A DNA stretch of 29,519 nucleotides from an uncultured Lachnospiraceae bacterium (lineage in GTDB: Bacteria; Bacillota; Clostridia; Lachnospirales; Lachnospiraceae), in assembly GCA_934371475.1 (NCBI GenBank), contig CAKRNX010000011.1:1-29519 (forward strand). The letters run 5' to 3'. This document shows, in pieces, positions 22,511-29,519 of this stretch (positions within the stretch are counted from its first letter, which is position 1; each line of letters begins with the position of its first letter). The position numbers and the translations under genes were made by a program. A model generated the notes under the pieces. The model was not told where the DNA came from and ran no database searches. It saw only the letters and a list, made by a program, of their open reading frames with translations.

Positions 22511-23557
22511 ATGAACGTGACGGAGACGTTTTCTGATCAGTTCCAGGAAAAAAGGATCAGGCGCAGCATCCTGGTGTTTGCCGCACTGACGGGGATCCTT
22601 TTTCTGCTGATCATCTGGAATATCAATTCGGGCAGTATTTCACTTTCTGTGACGGATATCTTTTCTGTGATTTTCCGCGGAGGGGGAGATGAGACAGCCC
22701 GGAATATTATCTGGCAGATCCGTCTGCCCAGGATCCTGGCGGCGGCGATTCTTGGAGGAGCGCTTTCCGTATCCGGATTTCTGCTGCAGACATTTTTTCA
22801 TAATCCCATTGCGGGTCCTTTTGTTCTGGGTATTTCTTCCGGAGCAAAGCTGGTAGTGGCTCTGACAATGATTTTTCTGCTGGGAAAGGGCATTGTGGTC
22901 AGTTCCGGTGCGCTGGTGCTGTCAGCGTTCGTGGGTTCCATGCTGTCTATGGGATTTGTGCTGCTGATATCCAGAAAGGTCAACAAAATGTCAATTCTGG
23001 TGATCAGCGGTGTGATGATCGGCTATATCTGTTCGGCGGTCACAGATTTTGTTGTGACATTTGCGGACGACTCCAATATCGTCAATCTGCATAACTGGTC
23101 TATGGGAAGTTTTTCCGGAACGACCTGGAGCAATGTGGCGGTGATGGCAGCGATCGTACTGGTATCTGTTCTGACTGTGTTTTTCATGTCAAAGCCGATC
23201 GGAGCATTTCAGCTCGGAGAAGTGTATGCCAGAAACATGGGAGTCAATATTAAAATGTTCCGGGTGCTGCTGATCCTGCTTTCCAGTGTGCTGTCCGCCT
23301 GTGTCACGGCTTTTGCAGGACCGATTTCTTTTGTGGGCATCGCGGTGCCGCATCTGGTAAAAAATGTGCTGAAAACTTCAAAACCGATTTTGGTGATACC
23401 GGCGTGTTTCCTGGGCGGTGGCGTGTTCTGCCTGTTCTGTGATCTGATCGCAAGGACAGTGTTTGCTCCCACAGAGCTGAGCATCAGTTCCGTGACTGCA
23501 GTATTCGGAGCGCCGGTAGTCATTATGATCATGATACGGAGACAGAAGACGATATAA
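22511..23557 (+). CDS. ABC importer permease, FecCD/BtuC family
   Basis: A 348-residue membrane permease of the type II importer class. Hallmarks are RNIIWQIRLPRILAAAILGG near 60-80, SGFLLQTFFHNPIAGPFVLGISSGAKL near 86-112, the FAGPISFVGIAVPHLVK loop near 270-286 that contacts the ATPase, and about ten hydrophobic segments. AGAGGAGGAA precedes ATG 22511. It follows the binding protein by 100 bases with nothing recognisable between, and is 2 bases from the ATPase gene. Corrinoid transport is the likeliest role given context. Confidence 0.9.
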   Translation: MNVTETFSDQFQEKRIRRSILVFAALTGILFLLIIWNINSGSISLSVTDIFSVIFRGGGDETARNIIWQIRLPRILAAAILGGALSVSGFLLQTFFHNPIAGPFVLGISSGAKLVVALTMIFLLGKGIVVSSGALVLSAFVGSMLSMGFVLLISRKVNKMSILVISGVMIGYICSAVTDFVVTFADDSNIVNLHNWSMGSFSGTTWSNVAVMAAIVLVSVLTVFFMSKPIGAFQLGEVYARNMGVNIKMFRVLLILLSSVLSACVTAFAGPISFVGIAVPHLVKNVLKTSKPILVIPACFLGGGVFCLFCDLIARTVFAPTELSISSVTAVFGAPVVIMIMIRRQKTI

Positions 23558-23559
23558 TT

Positions 23560-24657
23560 ATGAGTGATTATTTCTTTTATGCAGACAAGATGACAGTGGG
23601 GTATCAGGGAAAACCGCTGATCAGAGATATTAAAATAGAACTGAACCGGGGGGAGATCCTGACGCTGATCGGTCCCAACGGAGCCGGAAAATCGACCATT
23701 CTCAAGAGTATTACAAGACAGCTGCAGCTGATTGGCGGAAAGGTATGGCTGGATCAGAAGGAACTGACCAGAATGTCCGGCAAAGAGGTGGCAAAAAAAC
23801 AGGCGGTAGTGCTGACAGAACGGATCCAGCCCGAGCTGATGACCTGCGGCGATGTGGTAGGAACCGGCAGATATCCCTATACGGGGAGCCTTGGAATTTT
23901 GACGGCTGAGGACAGGGAGAAAGTGCGCAGTGCTCTGGAAATGGTGCATGCTCTGGATTTGATGGACCGGGATTTTACCGCGATCAGCGATGGACAGCGG
24001 CAGAGGATCCTGTTAGCCCGGGCGATCTGCCAGGAACCGGAACTGATTATTCTGGATGAGCCGACCTCCTTTCTGGATGTAAAGCACAAGCTGGAGTTTC
24101 TGGGGATCCTGAAAAAGATGGTCAGGGAAAGGCAGGTAGCGGTGATTATGTCGCTGCATGAGCTGGATCTGGCGCAGAAGATTTCAGATAAGATTATCTG
24201 TGTCAGGGGTGAGCGTATCGCCCGCTATGGCACACCGGAGGAGATTTTTACATCCGGATATATCAGGGAACTGTACGGTATCACAGAGGGAGCGTATGAT
24301 GCGGATTTTGGCTGCATGGAACTTCCTGTGCCGGAAGGAGAAGCGCAGGTGTTTGTGATTGCGGGCGGCGGCAGTGGCATACCGGTGTACCGCAGGCTGC
24401 AGAGGGAGGGTATCCCGTTCGTGACAGGGATTCTTCAGGAGAATGACATTGATTTTCATGCCGCAAGATATCTGGCAGGGGAAGTCATTTCCGAGAAGGC
24501 ATTTGAGCCTGTCAGCGATGAGACGTACCGGAAAGCGCGGGAGCGTATGAGCCGGTGCAGCAGAGTAATCTGCTGCCTGAGAGAATATGGCGGGATGAAT
24601 CGGAAAAACCAGGAGCTGTGCCGGCTGGCAGAGGAACTTGGTATTCTGGAAGCATAA
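23560..24657 (+). CDS. ABC importer ATPase (BtuD-like) with C-terminal extension
   Basis: A 365-residue ATPase. Residues 1 to about 245 are the nucleotide-binding domain: Walker A GPNGAGKST at 38-46, signature ISDGQRQR (in place of the usual LSGGQ) near 146, Walker B LIILDEPTSFLD near 161-172, and switch histidine in SLHELD. The remaining 115 residues form a second domain beginning VFVIAGGGSGIPVYRRLQ, reminiscent of a small nucleotide-binding fold, ending in ELCRLAEELGILEA. A similar extension occurs, from memory, in some cobalamin-linked ATPases of Clostridia and archaea; its job is unknown. It sits between the permease and hemA, consistent with corrinoid uptake. Confidence 0.88.
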   Translation: MSDYFFYADKMTVGYQGKPLIRDIKIELNRGEILTLIGPNGAGKSTILKSITRQLQLIGGKVWLDQKELTRMSGKEVAKKQAVVLTERIQPELMTCGDVVGTGRYPYTGSLGILTAEDREKVRSALEMVHALDLMDRDFTAISDGQRQRILLARAICQEPELIILDEPTSFLDVKHKLEFLGILKKMVRERQVAVIMSLHELDLAQKISDKIICVRGERIARYGTPEEIFTSGYIRELYGITEGAYDADFGCMELPVPEGEAQVFVIAGGGSGIPVYRRLQREGIPFVTGILQENDIDFHAARYLAGEVISEKAFEPVSDETYRKARERMSRCSRVICCLREYGGMNRKNQELCRLAEELGILEA

Positions 24658-24688
24658 CAGCAGAAGAAAAAGAGACAGGAGAAACACT

Positions 24689-25933
24689 ATGAGTATACAG
24701 ATGGTCGGGATCGACCACAGCAGAGCGGGGATCGATGTAAGAAGTATCTTTTCCTTTACCAAAAAGGGGATAGAGTCCGCATTTGAATATGTCAAGACGT
24801 TAAAAGGGGTGGAAGGCTGCATTATTCTTTCCACCTGCAACAGAATGGAATTATGGATCAGCATCAAAGAAGACGCTGAGGTTTCGCTGGTCAGTGAGTT
24901 ATGCAGCATCAAGAAGGTGTCTGAAGAGAAATATGAAAAATACTTTGTGTGCCGGGACGGCAGGGAGGCAGTATCTCATCTGTTCCGGCTTTCCTGCGGT
25001 CTGGAGTCGAGGATCCTGGGAGAAGACCAGATTATTACCCAGGTAAAGGAAGCCCAGAGTTTCGCCAGGGAGCATTATATGACGGACAATGTACTGGAAG
25101 TGCTGTTTCGGATGGCAGTCACCGCGGGCAAAAAGGTGAAGACCGAGGTGGTACTTTCCACGGCCAGTCAGTCTGTAATTCACCAGGCGCTGGAAGTGCT
25201 GGGAGAACAGGGATATGATGTAGCAGGAAAAAAGTGTATGGTCATCGGAAACGGGGCTATGGGCAGACTGACGGCGTCCACACTGCAGCAGCACGGCGCG
25301 GATGTAACTGTGACGGTGCGGCAGTACCGCAGCGGTATCGTAGATATTCCGCCGGAATGTAAGAGAATTAATTACGGGGACAGAATGGAACTGTTTAAGC
25401 AGTGCGATCTGGTAGTCAGTGCTACGTCAAGCCCCAACTATACACTGCGTGCGGATGAGGTGCGTGCAGCCGGCACGGATCACCCGATGACACTGATTGA
25501 TCTGGCTGTACCGAGGGATATTGAACCTTCAGTGGCGGAGATCCCGAATATTGCAGTATATGATATTGATTATTTTCAGGTCGATGTGCGCAGCGACAGA
25601 GTAAAAGAGAATATTGCGAGGGCAGAGGGGATCCTGCTGGAACAGGAGCAGGAATTTTTTGACTGGTATGAAGGGCGGGATGTGATCGCCCGTATACAGA
25701 AACTGAAGGAGCTGGCGGCCAGAGACCTGGATCTGAGGCTGACAAAAGTGTTGAAAGATCTGCCTCTGGGGCAGGTGCAGGAGCAGGAACTGGAAGCGCA
25801 GATTGACGGTGCCGCGTCCCGCATGATGAACAAACTTCTGTTCGGACTCAGGGATGAGATTTCCGAAAATGCATTCCGGGAATGTGTGCAGGGAATGGAA
25901 AAGGTATACGGCATGGCAGGAGGAGAAAGTTGA
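24689..25933 (+). CDS. hemA: Glutamyl-tRNA reductase (HemA)
   Basis: A 414-residue NADPH-dependent enzyme reducing glutamyl-tRNA(Glu) to glutamate-1-semialdehyde, the first step of the C5 tetrapyrrole pathway. The catalytic cysteine is Cys50 in ILSTCNRMELW. RLSCGLESRILGEDQIITQVKEA follows near 100-122; VIGNGAMGRLTAS is the NADPH site near 183-195; SATSSPNYTL lies near 245. I start at ATG 24689 with ACAGGAGAAAC upstream. An earlier in-frame ATG (24638) lies inside the ATPase gene. The C-terminal dimerisation helices are present. The stop overlaps the hemC start. No precorrin-2 dehydrogenase gene adjoins it, unlike in many Clostridia. Confidence 0.95.
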   Translation: MSIQMVGIDHSRAGIDVRSIFSFTKKGIESAFEYVKTLKGVEGCIILSTCNRMELWISIKEDAEVSLVSELCSIKKVSEEKYEKYFVCRDGREAVSHLFRLSCGLESRILGEDQIITQVKEAQSFAREHYMTDNVLEVLFRMAVTAGKKVKTEVVLSTASQSVIHQALEVLGEQGYDVAGKKCMVIGNGAMGRLTASTLQQHGADVTVTVRQYRSGIVDIPPECKRINYGDRMELFKQCDLVVSATSSPNYTLRADEVRAAGTDHPMTLIDLAVPRDIEPSVAEIPNIAVYDIDYFQVDVRSDRVKENIARAEGILLEQEQEFFDWYEGRDVIARIQKLKELAARDLDLRLTKVLKDLPLGQVQEQELEAQIDGAASRMMNKLLFGLRDEISENAFRECVQGMEKVYGMAGGES

Positions 25934-26835
25934 GAGACAGAGTAAGGATCGGCAGCCGGGAGAGCCGGCTGGCAGTCATTCAGAGTGAAATGGTGATGGA
26001 TTATATCAGGCAGAATCATCCCGGGATGACGGTGGAACTGCTGACCATGAAAACCACAGGAGACAAAATACTGGACCGCACCTTGGATCAGGTAGGCGGA
26101 AAAGGGCTGTTTGTGAAAGAACTGGACCGGGCGCTGCTTGACGGGCGCAGCGATCTGTCGGTACACAGTCTGAAGGATATGCCCATGGAAGTATCGGAGG
26201 AACTGCCGCTGCTGGCTTTTTCCAGAAGAGAAGATCCGAGAGATGTGATGGTATTGCCGGAGGGGGGGTCGGAGAGGGATCCGCATCTTCCGATCGGATG
26301 TTCCAGCAGACGCCGTATGCTGCAGCTGCGGAAGCTGTTTCCGGATGCCATATTCCGTCCGGTGCGAGGCAATTTACAGACGAGACTTCGTAAGCTGGAG
26401 GAAGGTGAGTACGGCGCACTGATTCTGGCGGCAGCAGGGCTGAAGCGCCTGGGGCTGGAACATCGTATCAGCCGCTATTTTTCTACGGAAGAAGTGATCC
26501 CGGCAGCGGGTCAGGGAACGCTGGCGGTGCAGGGGCGCAAAGGGGAAGATTACAGTTTTTTGGACGGATATGATGATGAGGCGGCCCGGACAGCTTCCAT
26601 GTGCGAGCGGGCATTTGTGAGTGAACTTGACGGCGGCTGCAGTTCGCCGGTGGCGGCCTATGCCCGGACAGAGCAGGGAATGGTAGTGCTGACGGGCTTA
26701 TATTATGATGAAGAGACGGGAATATCCCGTACGGGCAGGATCAGCGGTCCGGCCGTTGAGGCAGAAAAACTAGGGCGCAAGCTGGCGCGCCGTCTGCGGG
26801 ATGAGCCACTGGAAGAGAAAGGAATGAGCAGATGA
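25930..26835 (+). CDS. hemC: Hydroxymethylbilane synthase (HemC)
   Basis: A 301-residue enzyme that polymerises four porphobilinogens into hydroxymethylbilane. It begins RDRVRIGSRESRLAVIQSEM, has VHSLKDMPME near 78-87, IGCSSRRRMLQL near 118-129 and PAAGQGTLAVQ near 193-203. The dipyrromethane cofactor cysteine is Cys237 in ELDGGCSSPVAAYA. I choose TTG 25930, which overlaps the hemA stop in TTGA and has AGGAGG 6 bases upstream. An ATG at 25882 would add a basic, unconserved tail. The end overlaps cobA-hemD by 4 bases (ATGA). Confidence 0.95.
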   Translation: MRDRVRIGSRESRLAVIQSEMVMDYIRQNHPGMTVELLTMKTTGDKILDRTLDQVGGKGLFVKELDRALLDGRSDLSVHSLKDMPMEVSEELPLLAFSRREDPRDVMVLPEGGSERDPHLPIGCSSRRRMLQLRKLFPDAIFRPVRGNLQTRLRKLEEGEYGALILAAAGLKRLGLEHRISRYFSTEEVIPAAGQGTLAVQGRKGEDYSFLDGYDDEAARTASMCERAFVSELDGGCSSPVAAYARTEQGMVVLTGLYYDEETGISRTGRISGPAVEAEKLGRKLARRLRDEPLEEKGMSR

Positions 26836-28346
26836 CAGGCAAGGTATGGCTGGTAGGTGCAGGTCCGGGCGATCCGGGGCTGTTTACATTAAAAGGAAGA
26901 AATGTGCTGGAGCAGGCCGATGTGGTAGTCTATGATGCGCTGGTTGGTCAGGGCGTGCTTGCCATGATCCCCCGGGAGGCCGAGCGCATCAATGTGGGAA
27001 AAAGAGCCAGCAATCATCTGATGGCTCAGGAGAATATCAATCAGGTGCTGGTGGATCAGGCGCTGAAAGGGAAAAAAGTGGTGCGGTTAAAAGGCGGAGA
27101 TCCGTTTCTGTTCGGCAGGGGCGGCGAGGAACTGGAGCTTTTGAGCAGCTATGGTATCCCTTATGAGGTGGTGCCCGGAGTGACAAGCGCGCTGGCAGTT
27201 CCGGCGTATAACGGAATTCCGGTAACGCACCGGGATTTCTGCTCGTCGCTGCATATTGTGACGGGACACAAGCGCAGCGGCCGGGAATACAATATTGATT
27301 TTCAGGCTCTGGTACGCACGGGCGGAACACTGGTATTTCTGATGGGAGTCACAGCACTTGGAGATATCTGCCGAGGACTGCTTCTGGCCGGAATGGATCA
27401 AGATACCCCGGCGGCTGTACTGCAGCAGGGGACGACGGCAGGACAGAAGCGGATTGTGGCCACGGTAGGAAGCCTGGAGGATGAGGTGGACAGGAAGGGT
27501 GTGGAAACGCCTGCTATTATTGTGGTGGGGAAGGTCTGCAGTCTGGCGGATCGGTTTGGCTGGTATGAGAAGCTGCCGCTGTTTGGAAAAAAGATCTTGG
27601 TGACGCGCCCGAAGGAGCTGAGTTCGCAGATGGCGGCCAGACTGCGTTCGAAAGGAGCAGAGGTGCTGGAGCTTCCGGCAATCTGCACGGTTCCCGTTCA
27701 TCCGTGCGGCAGGCTGCACGAAGCGATGCAGAAGAATACTTATGATTGGGTCGTATTTACCAGTCCGACGGGTGTTAGGGTATTTTTTGACGAGCTGAGG
27801 TCTTATGAGGATCTGGATATCCGTGTACTGGCGGGCAGCAAGTTTGCCGCAATCGGCAGCGGCACAGCCGGGAAACTGCAGGAGTACGGCCTGCGGGCGG
27901 ATCTGATACCGGAGACATATGATGCCGCTTCGCTGGGAAAGGCTCTGGCGGAGAGCTGCCGGAGCGGAGGGCGGATCCTGATTCCGAGAGCCGCGTCAGG
28001 CAGCAGGGAGCTGACGGAGGCTCTTGAACGGGTGCCGGATATACAGATTGATGACATTCCCACTTATGAGACCAGATATGAGCCACTGGGTGTGATTGAT
28101 GAAAAAGCAGAATTTACACATGGAAAAATCGATTATGCTGTATTTACCAGCGCATCTACGGTAAGAGGATTTGCAGCTGCTGTAGGGGAGATGGATTATT
28201 CCCTGGTAAAGGCGGTGTGCATCGGAAAGCAGACGAGGGCTGCGGCTGATGCGATGGGAATGCAGACATGGATGGCGGCACAGGCCACGATGGATGCAGT
28301 GATAGAACTGCTGGAAACACTGAGTCAGAATGACTCTGGGAGATAG
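26832..28346 (+). CDS. cobA-hemD: CobA-HemD fusion: uroporphyrinogen-III methyltransferase/synthase
   Basis: A 504-residue bifunctional enzyme. Residues 1 to about 245 are SUMT (CobA), making precorrin-2 from uroporphyrinogen III: VWLVGAGPGDPGLFTLKG, VVRLKGGDPFLFGRGGEEL, VVPGVTSALAVPAYNGIPVTHR. Residues about 250-504 are uroporphyrinogen-III synthase (HemD): KKILVTRPKELSSQMAARL, DWVVFTSPTGVRVFF, FAAIGSGTAGKL, DYAVFTSASTVRGF. The order CobA then HemD is common in Clostridia. Start codon overlaps the hemC stop. The product precorrin-2 is the branch point to the cbi pathway in this window. A GAGTCA/TGACTC hairpin lies at the last codons (near 28322-28336). Confidence 0.95.
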   Translation: MTGKVWLVGAGPGDPGLFTLKGRNVLEQADVVVYDALVGQGVLAMIPREAERINVGKRASNHLMAQENINQVLVDQALKGKKVVRLKGGDPFLFGRGGEELELLSSYGIPYEVVPGVTSALAVPAYNGIPVTHRDFCSSLHIVTGHKRSGREYNIDFQALVRTGGTLVFLMGVTALGDICRGLLLAGMDQDTPAAVLQQGTTAGQKRIVATVGSLEDEVDRKGVETPAIIVVGKVCSLADRFGWYEKLPLFGKKILVTRPKELSSQMAARLRSKGAEVLELPAICTVPVHPCGRLHEAMQKNTYDWVVFTSPTGVRVFFDELRSYEDLDIRVLAGSKFAAIGSGTAGKLQEYGLRADLIPETYDAASLGKALAESCRSGGRILIPRAASGSRELTEALERVPDIQIDDIPTYETRYEPLGVIDEKAEFTHGKIDYAVFTSASTVRGFAAAVGEMDYSLVKAVCIGKQTRAAADAMGMQTWMAAQATMDAVIELLETLSQNDSGR

Positions 28347-28363
28347 AAGAGAGGAAGAGGAAC

Positions 28364-29347
28364 ATGGACTTAACAGTAAGACCAAGAAGAATCAGAGGAA
28401 AAGAGACACTGCGCAGAATGGTGCGGGAGACCAGGATGGATAAATCATCCCTGATTTATCCCATGTTTGTGACAGAAGGAAGCCAGATAAAAGAGGAGAT
28501 CCCTTCTATGCCGGGACAGTACCGCTACAGTATTGACCGGATGAACGATAAACTGGAGGAGCTGCTGAACGCAGGTGTGGACAAGATTATGCTGTTTGGC
28601 ATTCCAGATAAAAAAGATGAAGTAGGAAGCGGCGCATATGCGGAAGACGGCATTGTACAGAGAGCACTCCGGGAAGCCAGAAGGCAGTTTCCGCAGATGT
28701 ATCTGATTACAGATGTGTGTATGTGTGAGTATACCTCCCACGGCCATTGCGGTGTGCTGTGCGGTGATTATGTGGATAACGACAAAACACTAGAACTCCT
28801 TGCCAGAACGGCACTCTCCCATGTAGAGGCGGGAGCAGATATGGTAGCGCCTTCCGATATGATGGATGGCCGGATTCGTGCCATCAGGGAGAAGCTGGAT
28901 GCAGCGGGGCATGTGGAGACACCGATCATGTCCTATGCAGTGAAGTATGCGTCTTCGTTCTATGGCCCGTTCCGCGATGCGGCAGACAGTGCGCCGGCCT
29001 TTGGCGACCGCAAGAGTTATCAGATGGATTTCCACAACAGAAGAGAGGGACTGAAAGAGGCGCTGCTGGATGTGAAAGAGGGAGCGGATATCATTATGGT
29101 AAAACCGGCCATGTCTTACCTGGATATTGTGCGTGAAGTGGTCAATGCGGTTAATTTGCCGGTGGCGGCTTACAGTGTCAGCGGCGAATATGCAATGGTC
29201 AAAGCCGCAGCAGCGAATGGCTGGATTGATGAGGATCGGATTATCTGCGAGATGGCGGCTTCCACTTACCGGGCAGGCGCGGGCATTTATATTACCTATT
29301 TTGCAAAAGAGCTGGCAGGGTTTATGGATGAAGGGAGAATTGGATAA
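28364..29347 (+). CDS. hemB: Porphobilinogen synthase (HemB)
   Basis: A 327-residue enzyme condensing two 5-aminolevulinates to porphobilinogen. It has the zinc-type metal site CMCEYTSHGHCG near 123-134. The two Schiff-base lysines are in SYAVKYASSFYGPFRDA near 190-206 and DIIMVKPAMSYLDIV near 242-256. Normal family length. GAGGAAGAGG precedes ATG 28364, 17 bases after cobA-hemD. The stop shares one base with the next start (TAATG), so hemL is translationally coupled. Confidence 0.96.
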   Translation: MDLTVRPRRIRGKETLRRMVRETRMDKSSLIYPMFVTEGSQIKEEIPSMPGQYRYSIDRMNDKLEELLNAGVDKIMLFGIPDKKDEVGSGAYAEDGIVQRALREARRQFPQMYLITDVCMCEYTSHGHCGVLCGDYVDNDKTLELLARTALSHVEAGADMVAPSDMMDGRIRAIREKLDAAGHVETPIMSYAVKYASSFYGPFRDAADSAPAFGDRKSYQMDFHNRREGLKEALLDVKEGADIIMVKPAMSYLDIVREVVNAVNLPVAAYSVSGEYAMVKAAAANGWIDEDRIICEMAASTYRAGAGIYITYFAKELAGFMDEGRIG

Positions 29348-29519
29348 TGACAAAGTCAGAAGCACTGTTTGAGCGGGCAGTCACATGCATTCCGGGCGGT
29401 GTAAACAGTCCGGTGCGGGCGTTTGGAGCCATCGGTGAGGCCCCCAGATTTATTACAAAAGCAGATAAAGATTACATTTATGACGCAGATGGCAACAGTT
29501 ACATTGATTTTATCGGATC
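29347..29519 (+). CDS. hemL: Glutamate-1-semialdehyde 2,1-aminomutase (HemL), 5' part
   Basis: The first 57 codons of a PLP-dependent aminomutase that makes 5-aminolevulinate from glutamate-1-semialdehyde, the product of HemA. The start MTKSEALFERAVTCIPGGVN, then SPVRAFGAIGEAPRFI and YIYDADGNSYIDFIG, is diagnostic of HemL. The gene runs off the right edge. It completes the set hemA, hemC, hemD, hemB, hemL for uroporphyrinogen III from glutamate. Confidence 0.93.
   Translation, partial: MTKSEALFERAVTCIPGGVNSPVRAFGAIGEAPRFITKADKDYIYDADGNSYIDFIG

Noticed and set aside
28322..28336. GAGTCA/TGACTC hairpin at the end of cobA-hemD as a terminator
   Set aside because: It lies inside the coding sequence with a short stem and no T-run, and hemB follows after 17 bases.

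Overview
The window reads as chromosome of an anaerobic, spore-forming Gram-positive bacterium, most like Lachnospiraceae/Clostridium cluster XIVa. This rests on intact spoVA sporulation genes, strong AGGAG-type ribosome binding sites, consensus sigma-A promoters, medium GC content, and the anaerobic (early cobalt insertion) cobalamin pathway with Clostridia-type gene fusions. All protein genes look intact; the last one is cut by the window edge.

Left part (1-3848): terminators and unexplained hairpins, then spoVAC, a MATE efflux pump, spoVAD and spoVAE. The MATE gene sits inside the forespore dipicolinate-uptake operon. It has its own sigma-A-type promoter, and a sigma-G-type promoter overlapping its stop codon restarts spore-specific transcription for spoVAD-E.

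Corrin operon (3897-16480, + strand): a perfect TTGACA-N17-TATAAT promoter and a short structured leader precede cbiD, cbiL, cbiF, cbiG, cbiH, a cbiJ-cbiE-cbiT triple fusion, cbiA, cbiB, cobD, cbiP and cbiC. Together these take cobalt-precorrin-2 to cobyric acid and adenosylcobinamide phosphate. A bidirectional terminator closes the operon. The cobalt chelatase, precorrin-2 dehydrogenase and nucleotide-loop genes (cobU/S/T) are not in the window.

Minus-strand island (16489-20650): a compact operon of a biotin-dependent acyl-CoA carboxyltransferase (MmdA/PccB type), an MBOAT O-acyltransferase (AlgI/DltB type) and a membrane-anchored SGNH/DHHW-like protein. The last two look like a cell-surface acylation pair.

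Right part (20744-29519, + strand): a divergent promoter region, a probable but degenerate cobalamin riboswitch with a terminator, then a BtuFCD-type ABC importer. Next come hemA, hemC, a cobA-hemD fusion, hemB and the start of hemL, which make uroporphyrinogen III and precorrin-2 from glutamyl-tRNA. These genes feed the cbi operon, so the window joins tetrapyrrole supply, corrin synthesis and probable corrinoid salvage.

The most unusual structure is a family of about 40-93 bp non-coding repeats built from two hairpins. There are five copies (3415, 12998, 14162, 16415, 21172). Four lie just upstream of ribosome binding sites, one of them supplying the stop codon of spoVAD, and one sits in the loop of a terminator.
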